From Climacium dendroides (Eukaryota > Streptophyta > Bryopsida > Hypnales > Climaciaceae), in NCBI GenBank assembly GCA_950106755.1, contig OX467092.1, forward strand, positions 9,052,001 to 9,116,000: a stretch of 64,000 nucleotides of DNA, in the 5' to 3' direction. The notes under the pieces were generated by a model. That model was not told where the DNA came from. It searched no databases and saw only the letters and a list, made by a program, of their open reading frames with translations. The translations under genes were made by a program, and so were the position numbers. Positions within the stretch are counted from its first letter, which is position 1. Every line of letters begins with the position of its first letter. Of the stretch, positions 44,569 through 55,270 are shown in pieces.

Positions 44569-45517
44569 ATCAGAACCAAAAATGAAAAACACTTTGTGAG
44601 CACCTATTCTCTCATTATTGAATGCACAGTATAGTCCAAGATTAACATGACAGTAACTAAGGTTGTTTTTTCAAGGGAAAAGGACCAAGGACATTCACTC
44701 TTAAACAATAATCTAATGCTACTGCTGCAGCTAGGAAGATGAGCACACTCTCTCCAGTAACTAAGCTTGCCTTCAAGATACCATCCATGCCCGTTTCTGG
44801 AAATTCAGAAAGAGCTTGTGTAGCATATCCAGCACCTGTGCAAACATCGGAAGTTGGGCATCAGTAATGATCATGTGTAACATTCTCAAATAATCAACTT
44901 TGTCACTAGCAAAAAGAATTGCAAATTTGGTCTTTGACTTCTATCCATGTGTCAAAGTCACATTTATTAGGGTTTAGAGTCTTTCAACAAGAGATTTTCT
45001 ATTTCTAATAAAGGACAAGTGTTGTGATGCAAAACCAATGTTCTGTAGGGATTGTGCTCTACAAAAAAACAGAGAACAAAGAGTCTTGAGCACCAAATGA
45101 CTGGAATTTCTTCCAAGAAAGATAGAAAACATTCTCTCACCTCTAACTAGGCCAAAGGCAGCAGCAACTTCAGATTTGAGCTCCAAAATTTCCAAGTCTC
45201 GACGAATGGCATATCAACACGTCACACCAAACAAGGCACAACTTACTAAAATGCCAACTTGACTTAAAAGAGCCTCCAAACTCAAGCCTCCATCAATGGC
45301 AATGGTGAAAGGGAGACTAACAAAAGTGCCAGCAATTGCAGAGACAGCTGCTGCCTGCATCATCATAAATGTTAACCTATCAATCCACTGCACTTGACAA
45401 ACATGAAACTTATCTACAGAAGATATCAAAACTCCAATCTCTTTGTGTACATGGAAATCAAGTAGAGAAATTGCCAAAACTATTGTTACTTCATGGAAAC
45501 TATAAAGTATGAATGGA
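44414..45517. repeat. Segmental duplication, copy 1 (partner at 62,900-64,000)
   Basis: Direct duplication at an offset of about 18,484. It spans the end of the plus-strand exon, the intergenic gap, and exons 5 and 4 plus flanking intron of the minus-strand gene. Exon lengths agree exactly (179 and 214), and intron lengths are 305 and 303. The left edge falls near ATGAAG at about 44,414; the right edge is not seen because the partner runs off the window. Confidence 0.85.
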
Positions 45518-47877
45518 ATCTACTAAGTCTCTAATTCCTCATGGAAATTGATCATTGTTACCATATAGGATTTTGTAGCTTATGGTGGAGAGGAGGAGCA
45601 TTAGAAACTATTATACTAGCCATTCTTACTTGTACTTCCAATTCACTAAAGGATTTGATTTAAAAGATATAAAAGCAATGAATTCAAAATGCAAACTCAC
45701 CCTAAGGGTCATAGTTAATACTAGAATTTGAAGTTTAGAATCCTTGAATACCATGATCTCCTAGCACACTTAAAGTTGATTGCTTAGAGTATTGGAGAAT
45801 ATGACAAGTATAACATGATGCTACATTTGGATTTTGCTCATTAGGTGTCCAAAATAAGTCTAGAATAGTTGGATTTTGGTTGTAATTGGTTGCAAGTTAC
45901 AAATGCCATTCACATCAACAATTTGTCAATAACAGAAATTAAAGGGCCCATTTATCAAACATTATGTACAAGTTAAAACCTACTTGGTGCTCAACTTAAG
46001 AATAATTTTGAATGACCATTTCCTTACCACCATTACTTAGTTCATAAATATATTTGTTTGCAAGCATATGTAGATCAAGATTCATATCATACTCAATAAA
46101 AAATACCGCACCTTGCCAGACTCAATCCGCTCGACATCTTCATCAATATGTGATGCCTCCCATTTGCCAGAGAGTTCAATGGCACTATTACCGGCACGAG
46201 CCATAATCAAGGCAAGCTCAACTATTCTCACCTCAGCTTCGACCTTCAAAACCTCCTCTTCTATCTCTGAAACCTTCAAAGATGTACATTGGTTAGAACC
46301 TAAACATTGGATGAATGCATTCAAAATATGATCCTCTTTATTGAATGATAGTTGATTCTCTATAAATAATCATGAAAGCTTTGAGAGCATGTGCACTTGA
46401 GTGGTTTCAACAATAGAGTGCAATAAGATCATTGTCATGTAACTAAAAGACACTTTAGATTGCACAAGCTTAAGATCCAAACCAAGATTATGAGCAACTA
46501 GGGTTGAAATAACAAGCTTAAAAAATTAACTACATTCATGGACATCTGATGACACATCTAAGTAGCAAGTGTCCAATCTGCCTCAATAAGACCTACTATT
46601 TATTCACTCCCCATGATGAGGTTCACTATTTATTCTATTTAATATCATGCATGATTTGAAGTAACACCAAACTCCCTTGATATGGACTAAATTGACTTCT
46701 TGTTAAATTGTATACACTATAAGAAGCTTTCTAATGATTAGTCACTCAAAGAACAAGTGACAATCAACAAGTAACCAACATGCGATTCAAAGCTCACAAA
46801 GTGAAGTTCATCAATGGATACATTAATTCATGGTGTTCCTCATGTTTCATAAGACTAAGAACTAGTACAAAATGTATTACAGTTTTCTCTCCATGAGTAC
46901 AATTTTTCTTTCATTGATTTATTCTTCCAAAATCCTAAAGACATCCAAACATTTTCTCTAGGAAACTTTTTAGTGTTGTTCCAATGCAACAGGCTCCATT
47001 CTAGCTGAAATTAATGAACCTTACCGCACCATCCAAGCGCTGAAGGAAGGACTGCAACTCCTCCGCTTTCTTCTCCCGACGATTCAACTCATCCAGCTCT
47101 CTCTTCTTCTCTGAGACACGCTTTGTAGCTTCAGCAAAATCTTTCAGCAATGCCTGTCGAGTAAAATGGACATTGATAACAAGAATTCAATTCCCCATCG
47201 CAACCCTAATCCCAAGCAACTCATCCAACACAAACAACTTCACGAGGGCCTTAAAACCATAGATTCAGGGTGATGTGAAGACCAATGCCACTGGAAAATA
47301 TTATTCGGACCGCGCCAAACTTTGTACTCCCTCCGTCCCCAAATAAGCGTCTTATCTGTTTTGTCCCAGGTTGCAATGAACACATGTAATGTTCAAATTT
47401 TGGACCGTTTAGAATTTTAACATGATCCACGAAATTGGTATCAAATGTTTCCAACGAAACTGCGCTGCGAACCCTTATTTCGGGGCGGAGGGAGTATCAC
47501 TGGGATCCTTGTATGTGTAGGTAAGAACCAAATTGGAAAAAAGAAAGTCCTTCTACGCCCCACTCAAAACCCATACAAAAAACACAAGGCTCTAAACCTC
47601 AATGTACATTAGCCGCATCACGCCGTACCTTTGACTCGTCACTATCTAAAGCTTTCCGACACTCCTCCTGCAACTCCAGAGGATCACTAACGACCTCCTT
47701 TCTCTCCTCATCTTCTTCTTCCGCCTTGCATACCCATGCATGCATCCCCGAACGCCGTCTCCCTCGGCCATGGCCCAAAGAAAGCTCTCTCCGACCTCCC
47801 TGCAGCGATTTCTCTCCTGCGAAGGCGAAGCCAATGCTGCTGGCCGGTGAAAGTGAGCACACAGCCATTGCGGCCAT
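44657..47877 (-). pseudogene. Plastid-type membrane protein gene with premature TGA (5 exons)
   Basis: Exons on the minus strand: 47,629-47,877, 47,025-47,153, 46,112-46,273, 45,141-45,354, 44,657-44,835. All have GT-AG borders and a consistent frame; the full reading would be 310 aa. Exon 1 starts MAAMAVCSLSPASSIGFAF, a Ser/Ala-rich plastid-transit-like leader. Exons 2-3 are highly charged and likely coiled coil. Exon 4 has two or more membrane segments (AIAGTFVSLPFTIAI and LLSQVGILVSCALFGV). Exon 5 has a further hydrophobic stretch (IFLAAAVALDYCL). This matches a conserved plant family of unknown function, to my recollection. Codon 227 in exon 4 is TGA (45,214-45,216), where the duplicate at 63 kb has CGA (Arg), and the following residues are less conserved here. 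I therefore call it a pseudogene or truncated product. Confidence 0.75.
47337..47494. mobile_element. Stowaway-like MITE in intron 1 of the minus-strand gene
   Basis: The termini are CTCCCTCCGTCCCCAAATAA and, at the right, the complement of CTCCCTCCGCCCCGAAATAA, flanked by TA on both sides (47,335-47,336 and 47,495-47,496). It is 158 bp. This is the classic Stowaway (Tc1/mariner-type) MITE signature. Confidence 0.9.
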
Positions 47878-49239
47878 GATTTTTAGGCAAATGATTTTGG
47901 CAAGAAAGCTTCACAACACACGAACACGAGGCGGCTCTTCTCAAGCCCACACGGGTTTGTGTCCCGCCTTATCCCCCCCACGACTATTGTCTTGGGGACA
48001 GTGACTTCAAATTTGATTTTCACAGTCAGCTCAAGTTGCTGAAACCAATGCTGAATCTGCTAAGAATCCAAGTTTGATACCCACTGTCCCCACTGTCCCT
48101 CACTCTACTCCCACTTTCGACACAATGACCCCGCCTCCATGCTTTTTTTGGCGGGCAATGTGTCCTCTTCTAGTTCTTCTGCGACAACTTGTCGTTGCCA
48201 CTTGTTTATTGCATCTCTCCTTACCTCTATAGTTGTCACACCACTTTCGAAGCCCTTCTCATTCTTCGATATCATCCACGTGGCGTGCGGGGAAAGGCGG
48301 GTCGCAGCTGGCGGAGGCGTCATTCTTCGATAATTTTGAGTGCCGTTTCTTCTCCTCCTCAATTGAAGAAATGACACTTGTTCCTGTTTTCTTGAGGAAT
48401 ATTTTACATCCTCCTCCTTGGTTTCATCGTGGTCCTGCACTACTTTCACCTCTGGCCAATTTTTATCTTCTTCAACTCCCTCCTCAGTCCTTAGCACCGC
48501 ATTAAGATAACAGAAAGAACCTGGATGCTTCCAAAGAACCTACTTGCAGATAAATCTCTTTATTGTATTTTCATTCTCCACACCAGTTGCCTTCAAAAGG
48601 AGTGTCACACCACCTCCATGCATGCGGCTTCCTCATTGGCTCCTTGTTCCTCTCACCTACTTCTCATTCTTCAAGAAAATTTGGTTCTTGGAGGTGGTAT
48701 GACAACCCCTTATGCTAGGACAAAATTTGATGATGTGATTCTCCAAAATTTGGGGTTGCGCATCACTATAAGGACTCACTACTCTTGAATGTCTACTATC
48801 ATTTTTTATGTGGCTACTTTGAAAGTGTTCATTGCAAGAGTCAAGGTGGATGTAAAAAACGTGCAAGCATCCACCAAGAACCATTGAGGCTTGCTCTAGT
48901 GAGCCATAGTGGCCATGTTCTAAAAAGAAGAAAATACTCCAATTGAATTATATAATTGAGTTGTTAGAACTTAAGAGTCTCTTTGTTATGCTTTTTGTGT
49001 AGAGATCCAAGGATCAAGAATATGTGCCTCCATATGTGTACTCTATACCTTTCTGAAGAGGTAAACTCTACTCTCTAAAAGCCTCTTTTATTAACCTTAA
49101 AATGTTGATGTAGCTAGAAGGTGGTTCCTAAATGATCATGCATGCATTTATTTAACTAAGAATGAATGATTTTCATCCATTTTTTGAACGTTTCTTTGAA
49201 TGTGTATGCATCACTTGGTTGTGGAAAGGCCCTCATTGA
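47878..49239. other. Upstream flank of the minus-strand gene
   Basis: Relatively balanced base composition up to about 48,700, then AT-rich. Open frames at 48,105-48,497 (minus) and 48,233-48,505 (plus) overlap each other and have no recognisable motifs, so I do not call a gene. The region should contain the promoter of the gene starting at 47,877. Confidence 0.35.
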
Positions 49240-49830
49240 AGAACTACAATTTTTTTTGAGAATAAGATGCTAAATTTACAAGTCACAAAAGATGCCTTTT
49301 TAGTGTATTTGACAATACTTACCTTCTTTGTTGTTGATTTGAATTTTAGACTTTAAATGATCTTTTTTGAATTTGATCCTAACTAGATAATGAAATAATT
49401 TTTTTATTAATTTTTCTTTCTATTTATATTTGAAATTTTGTAGAATTCCTAAATTGAGTATTTTATAGTCATTTAAATTTTAAACTTATTACCATGTTCT
49501 ATTAAATTTCTAATTATAGATTGATATAGAAATTTGGTTCATACCATGATGTTACACATCATAATATACACAAATGGGGATATTTTCATATTTTATGAGC
49601 TTATTTTGTATTTGAAAGGATTTTTTTTCATTTTTTTCTTCAAAAATTCATAGTAATTGCTAATTTTCACCCAAAATCCTGAAAATTTTAAAGCAAGTAG
49701 ATGATATGTAAGTTAATCTCTGCAAAATAAAAATTTAAAAATTTCATTTACTTTCAATGACAAAATGAAGTATTGAGGATAGAGGACTTTGATATTTGAC
49801 TACAAGGTTATAAACTCTGACATTTTAGGG
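49240..49830. repeat. Dispersed repeat: relative of the left arm of the 22,149-23,400 foldback
   Basis: The words CATACCATGATGTTA or TATACCATGGTGTTA, AATATACA, TTATTTTGTATTTGA and CCTGAAAATTTTA lie in the same order as in 22,380-22,560. Only one arm is recognised. Confidence 0.45.
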
Positions 49831-51646
49831 TTAAGTAGTGTAAGAATAGTTGAGCCTTTTTCAAACTTTGAATGAAGTTTTTCTAGCCATTAATGACATC
49901 AACCATCTTGAAATCTTCCTACTCCATTTTAAAATGCAACTTTAAAAGGTTAGGGGGCTAAGGGCATTCCCTAATGGCTGCGCTAAGAAGAGATGCCAAT
50001 TAGGGTTTGGTATACGGTTTTGAAGATTGCAACTTCACTATTTCCCTTGTGCCCTACAATGGCATGGATTGAAGCACGAGAATAAGAGATGCATGGTGCT
50101 CAAGACTAAATGCTGGCACTTTATCAACATTGTCACCATTGTGAGGGCCATCTGGAGATCAAATTAGGGTGTTAGGTATGTAATGTGAGGTAGTTTCAAT
50201 GCATTAAAATTGAGCTATAAAATTTCACCTTTCAATTCATTAAGAACTATGAATTCAACAACTACCTTATATTTTTTTAGAAGTCATTTATAACTTACTT
50301 TAAGATTTCAAGTGAGAAGACAATCTCAATCTCTTTCTATATGTTTTCAAAAAAATTTTGAACAAAAAAAAGTTGTTAAATCAATTTAGCTTTCATGTAT
50401 AAAATATGTTGAAAATTTGAGCCTTCAATTAAAAGTTATGAACAAAATTCAAAGAGGGGTTGGAAGAAGAGAGGAGTTGGCAGGGACACTTCTTTGATAT
50501 TTTCAAACATTTTCTTTAAATTTTGTCCATAGCTTTTGATTGGAAGTTTGAAACTTAAAATGAATTTTTACAAATGAAATTTAAGTTAAGGGATTAATTT
50601 TTATTACTTCAAAGATTTTTGAAAAAATTTATTTTATTATACTTAAATGAGGTTTGAAATTTTACTTCAAATACAATTCTTACGTTTTAACAATTAGTAG
50701 TCAAGCTCTCATCTTCAAATTATCTCATATTCTTTGAAGATTCGTAATGGACAATGGATTTCATTATAAAAATGATGTCTCTACCCTTCATTCTTGCAAA
50801 TGTCAATGCAACAATCTTTTCATTTTGTCATCAAAATTTTTTATTGATGGCAAATAGTCAAATGACATTGATATTTAACTCATTATTTTTAAATTTGATT
50901 GTTTGGTTTTAAAATTAGCATATTGCGTGTGATTCATCAAATTGGACAACCATGAGCTCATTTAAGGGATATCTAGGTAGTCATTACTTCAAAACCTATG
51001 CTATAAAGACATCTGAAGTTTATAGCAAGCCACACAAGAGCCATACCATTTGCTAAAGCACTTTCTAAGTTTTGTAGTGGTTGGTTAGTTTTTTTCCTTG
51101 ATGTGCATCTCGTAGGATACCATTGTTAGCGTGGCCCATCCACTCATTGAGTCTATACTCCTTGATATGTTGTTGTGGGGTTGCTCTAAAAAAACCTTCA
51201 AAATTTTAAGTGATACTACTTTTTTATTACAAATAGTATTTTGCCATAAAAAATGATAGTTTGTTTGTTTATTTATTTATTTATTTTTGGTTTATTTTCT
51301 CACTAAGTAACAAACTTGCAATTGGTTTGAAGTTTGTAGAGTGTGTTGAATTGGATAAGGTAAACAAATGTCCCTCCATCTAAATCCAATACTCCCAATA
51401 TGGTGTTGCAATTTTTTAGTATACATATAGACAAATAAACAAACAAGCTCAACATAGGTACATATAGAAAGTTCTAAAACAGTAATGAAGCTCGTAATGA
51501 AGCAAATCCTTCCCATTCTTCACATATATAATACAACTCTAAAACTTTTTATAGTTCACAATACCAAATATTCAACAAATATAACAAGTTGCATGGTTGA
51601 ATTGGGAAAAAGATTACAACTTTCAAACTTCTAAAGAACATGAAAT
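49831..51646. other. AT-rich gene desert
   Basis: No gene, array or terminal inverted repeat is recognised. A short (TTTA)n run lies near 51,267-51,284. Confidence 0.4.
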
Positions 51647-51799
51647 CATGGTTGTCATACTAGACAAGTTACTATTCATTTCTTGTTTTGTAGGACGAGT
51701 TACTATTCATCAAATGTACCTCTCAAGTACATTTGATGAATAGTAACTCGTCCTACAGGACGAAAAATGAATAGTAATTTGTCCAGTATGACAACCATG
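51647..51799. mobile_element. Palindromic hAT-like MITE, copy 4
   Basis: 153-bp palindrome of the same family as 18,181, 19,867 and 21,895. It is flanked by a perfect 8-bp direct repeat, CATGAAAT (51,639-51,646 and 51,800-51,807). Confidence 0.9.
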
Positions 51800-52592
51800 C
51801 ATGAAATTTCTATTGGACATGTCTAACTTGATGGTCATCATATTCTTTATTTTTTAGATATTAAAAAAATCATTTAATATTTAAATGAGTATTTAAAAGT
51901 CAATTTTATTAATTTGTCACATTTGAGATTTAGGGATTTTCACTACATTTGAAGTACCCAAATTAAATGATTTAGAGTTGAAATTTTGATGGTCTATTCC
52001 CACACTAGGTGGGCACATGCCTATCAAAGGGCATCTAAATATACATTATTTTATGTCCTATAGGTCCATACAAATAGGGCTCCCTTGCAAGAGTACTTCT
52101 GTACTTCTAAACATTGAAGAAGGTGTCAACTTCATTTTTTGGTGAAATTTGATTACCATCAAGTCCTTTCAAACGGACAGGACAATTTTTCGTTTTTTTC
52201 ATGATTTTCTATTTATTATTAATTTATACTTCATTAATTTTTATCTTATGTGATAATTTGTCTTTTTTTTTCCTATAGTATTGTTTTGGTATTAAGTAGT
52301 TCATAGTACTTGCAATGGTAATTTTAGCTGTCGATTTTTCCAATCAATAGCTGAGATTGTTTTGCTACATAGTACTCCTAGAGTCCTAATACTCATACTC
52401 CAGTGCTGAAATGTAGATTTTGCCAAAATGCTACAGAAAGTGGATAGTGTTTCTTACAGTGACCCACTTATAACAATTGAACTTATTTTCTATTATTAAA
52501 TATAAATGATTTTATTGGATCTTACTTGCAAGTGAAAGAGGAATCCAACAAATTGATGGCACCGAGATAATTGGTGAGACACCAATTCCGAA
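51800..52592. other. AT-rich intergenic DNA
   Basis: Nothing recognised. Confidence 0.4.
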
Positions 52593-53460
52593 GTGTGTCA
52601 TCAAAGAGGGCTAAAAGCGTCACTTGACGTACTGAGGCAAGGCCCTTGTAATAAAAGCCAGTTTCTATTGGAGAGCTGGAGCTCTAATTCTGGACCCTAT
52701 CCATTCAGAATTCCAACCTCTCCTGTAGCATCCTCTTCGGCCTCCAATACTTGCATTTCTGATTTCTGTTTTCCCAGAGATGGAGGGCCTGGACGAAAGC
52801 CTGCAGGGATTATTGGAAGGAAAAAACAAAGTGAGTCATTACGCAAAATCTGCACGACGCATGCCCATTGCACTGAAGCAAGCTGAAAATTGGCGGCTGA
52901 CATGTCGCAGAGGCAAGCTCGATGCAAACCACTGGGTGTGCAGACTGCTTCCACACCCTTTTGGGATCAGCATTCACCGAACTGGCAAAAATTTCCATAA
53001 ACCGATCACTGCTCCGGATCCTGCAGCTCCAGCTCCCCAATGCAAACTGGCTCCAAAGAGTAGTTCTGTCGCAATTGAGCCGCTGATGTTTTTTAGTATT
53101 TAAAAAAAAAAAAAACACTTGTGCATGCTTGGACGGAGACAAAAACATCAGATATTGAACAAGGTGGCGGATACGGGATACCTTCCCAATCTTGCAGTGA
53201 GCGTGCAGTCCAGACTTATTGCCTCGGCCCCTTCGATTCCCTGACGCTTCCCGGAATCCCGGATGCTTCCCTACCGCACCGACCGTGGCAAACTTGAGGG
53301 ATCCCGTCACTTTTACGACTTCTGCTGTTCCTATCTAGAATGTAATACACTCTGGCAGCGTCGCCCCGCTCTGCCGGCCCCCCGCCCGTCGACCCAAAGC
53401 ATGTCCATCTACACTTCCAGTTTTCGTGCTCAACATATCTGTACCTAGTTTATAAATGCG
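52593..53460 (+). other. Gene-like GC-rich island; possible orphan first exon at 52,780-52,830
   Basis: Base composition is more balanced here than in the flanks, and several frames are open. The most gene-like element is ATG at 52,780 followed by 17 codons (MEGLDESLQGLLEGKNK) and a strong donor, AAA|GTGAGT, at 52,831. No downstream exon is recognised, and reading through gives a 107-codon frame with no known motif. It may be the 5' end of a broken gene. Confidence 0.25.
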
Positions 53461-54670
53461 GTAGTTTACTTCAAGCTGCAACTGCACGTAGTTTAAAAAT
53501 ACGGTCGTCATGTTAAAACTTAGCTAACGATTTGTTCACGAACATGTGAATTCACAACCACCGAATTGGACTCCGAGTCAGAAAGACAGCGATTTACGAG
53601 CAATCACCTGCCTCACATTGCTCTGCGAGTCTGCCATCACCTGGTCAAATCACTACTAAAGCAGTCATTGCAACACTGTCGCAGCACATTAGGAATGGGT
53701 TTGCAATGGATTGATTTGAAATGGAACTTAGTTTGGATCTTAGAAAAGAAATAATCCATTGCAAAAGCATTGCAGATTTGTAATCAATGAATTGTTAAAG
53801 TCTTGTACACTGAATCCATCCTATAGTATTCTAAAAGCGTTGTAAATTGAAAATGCAAAATCATGTAAGAAACTATTGCAAAAGTGTTGCAATAATCATT
53901 GCAAAGAAATATGTAATTACATATAATCAATACGATTCTTAGATTTGGGAGTTTCAAATCTAACTGAAATGTAGATTTCAAGTTTCAATCTCAATAATTT
54001 GTACATTTTAGAATTTTGATCTAGACAAATTTCTAGATTTCAAGAGTTCAAAATGTTAGTAATATGTACATTTCAATTATTTAAAAATTTCATAAATTCA
54101 CATACTATAAAATTTTATAGATTCTAAACTAAACCAAATCCTGAAATGGATGGAATTTACTGTACTAGATTTTGACAACTTACAAATCTTATCTGTTCAA
54201 CCTCATAGTACCCTTGACTATAAATATGGGACATTGAAAACGCTAGTGTAGATGTACCATTGTAGTGCCAACGCAAATACACTGCAAAACCATTGCAAAG
54301 TCATTCGAAAAAAATTGCGGGCATTCCAAAACCATTGCAGAAACTGTTGCAAACTGTACACTCTCTTGTAGTGAATGCCTCCCATCCAGTGCTCCATGAC
54401 AACAGAATCAAGGAATTTCTCGGTACCTACTAAACAGATAAGAGTGCTGCAACTCGCTCTTCAACCCTCCATGACTCCAGAAAACGGGAAAGAGCAAGCA
54501 TAAAAAGAAAGCACACAATCGGTTCTGTGAAGTGATGACGAAGAGTGCCGCGGCGGCAAACTCACATGATTTAATTCGGATGAAAAATCGATGAAAAATG
54601 AGTGGATGACAAACGGGACTGGGCAGCTGGAAATTCTGAAAAATAAATTGCATTACCCGGGTCACCTCTC
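53461..54670. other. AT-rich intergenic DNA with CATTGCA words
   Basis: Short words such as ATTGCAAA and CATTGCAGA recur without a fixed period between 53,750 and 54,360. No gene is recognised. Confidence 0.35.
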
Positions 54671-54882
54671 GGCCAGGGTGAACTGACCCCCTCATTGCCC
54701 CGTTTTACCCCTGGGAAAACGCTGTGGAATTTTTTATTTGAAATCAGATGATTTTTTTTTTGCAAATTCTGAATTCAGATTTGAAATCAGCGGCCCCAAA
54801 TTAGCCAGGGGCGATGTAGAAATATAAAAAACCATGGCAAATTTTTTTTTTTTTTTTTTTTTTTTCACAATTAACCCTGGCC
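54671..54882. mobile_element. Mutator-like MITE, copy 2
   Basis: The termini are GGCCAGGGTGAACTGACC and, at the right, the complement of GGCCAGGGTTAATTGTG. The 10-bp direct repeat GTCACCTCTC flanks it exactly (54,661-54,670 and 54,883-54,892). It shares the CCCCTGG-type zone and a poly(T)/poly(A) tract with copy 1 at 696, in inverted internal order. It is non-coding. Confidence 0.8.
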
Positions 54883-55108
54883 GTCACCTCTCCGGCAATA
54901 TTACCTCTGCAATCAATCTCCCAAAGCTTAAAATAACTTCATTTTCACAAATCCATGTTACTGCACTGACAATCCTCACTGTTTCTTAAAACTGGCGCCT
55001 GAGACTCCTAGCTGGATTTTCATTTTGTTGTGGGGGGAGGATGCTGAGAATTCTGCTAATCTATGTGGATTGAGGATTGATTGTCATTCAGAGGTAGCTG
55101 AGGCAACG

Positions 55109-55270
55109 ATGGCAGGCGGAGCGAACTGGCGATTCGTGTTGGCGATGGTGGTATGGAGCTTTCTCATGACAGTGAACGCCGTCCTACCCGACGCGCCGGA
55201 GCAATGCGACGCCTCTGGATGCACTCTCAACAATGCTTACATGCTCTGGAACGACAGAATTCCTTGCAAG
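55109..55270 (+). pseudogene. Orphan first exon resembling L-gulonolactone oxidase
   Basis: It begins at ATG 55,109 and runs 54 codons to a good donor, TGCAAG|GTAGTA, at 55,270. It encodes a hydrophobic signal peptide (WRFVLAMVVWSFLMTVNAV), then CDASGCTLNNAYMLWNDRIPCK. The Cys-rich segment just before the FAD-binding domain of plant L-gulono-1,4-lactone oxidases has this layout, from memory. The flavin domain should follow in the next exons, but I cannot find it in the next several kb, where only decayed repeats are seen. It is either a truncated gene or the start of a gene with a very long intron. The assignment to the family is tentative. Confidence 0.45.

Noticed and set aside
48105..48505. 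130-codon minus-strand frame and overlapping plus-strand frames
   Set aside because: Charged but without recognisable domain, overlapping frames on both strands, no splice context. Left as unassigned flank.
54408..54765. Minus-strand frames before the Mutator-like MITE
   Set aside because: They overlap the MITE terminus and have no recognisable domain.
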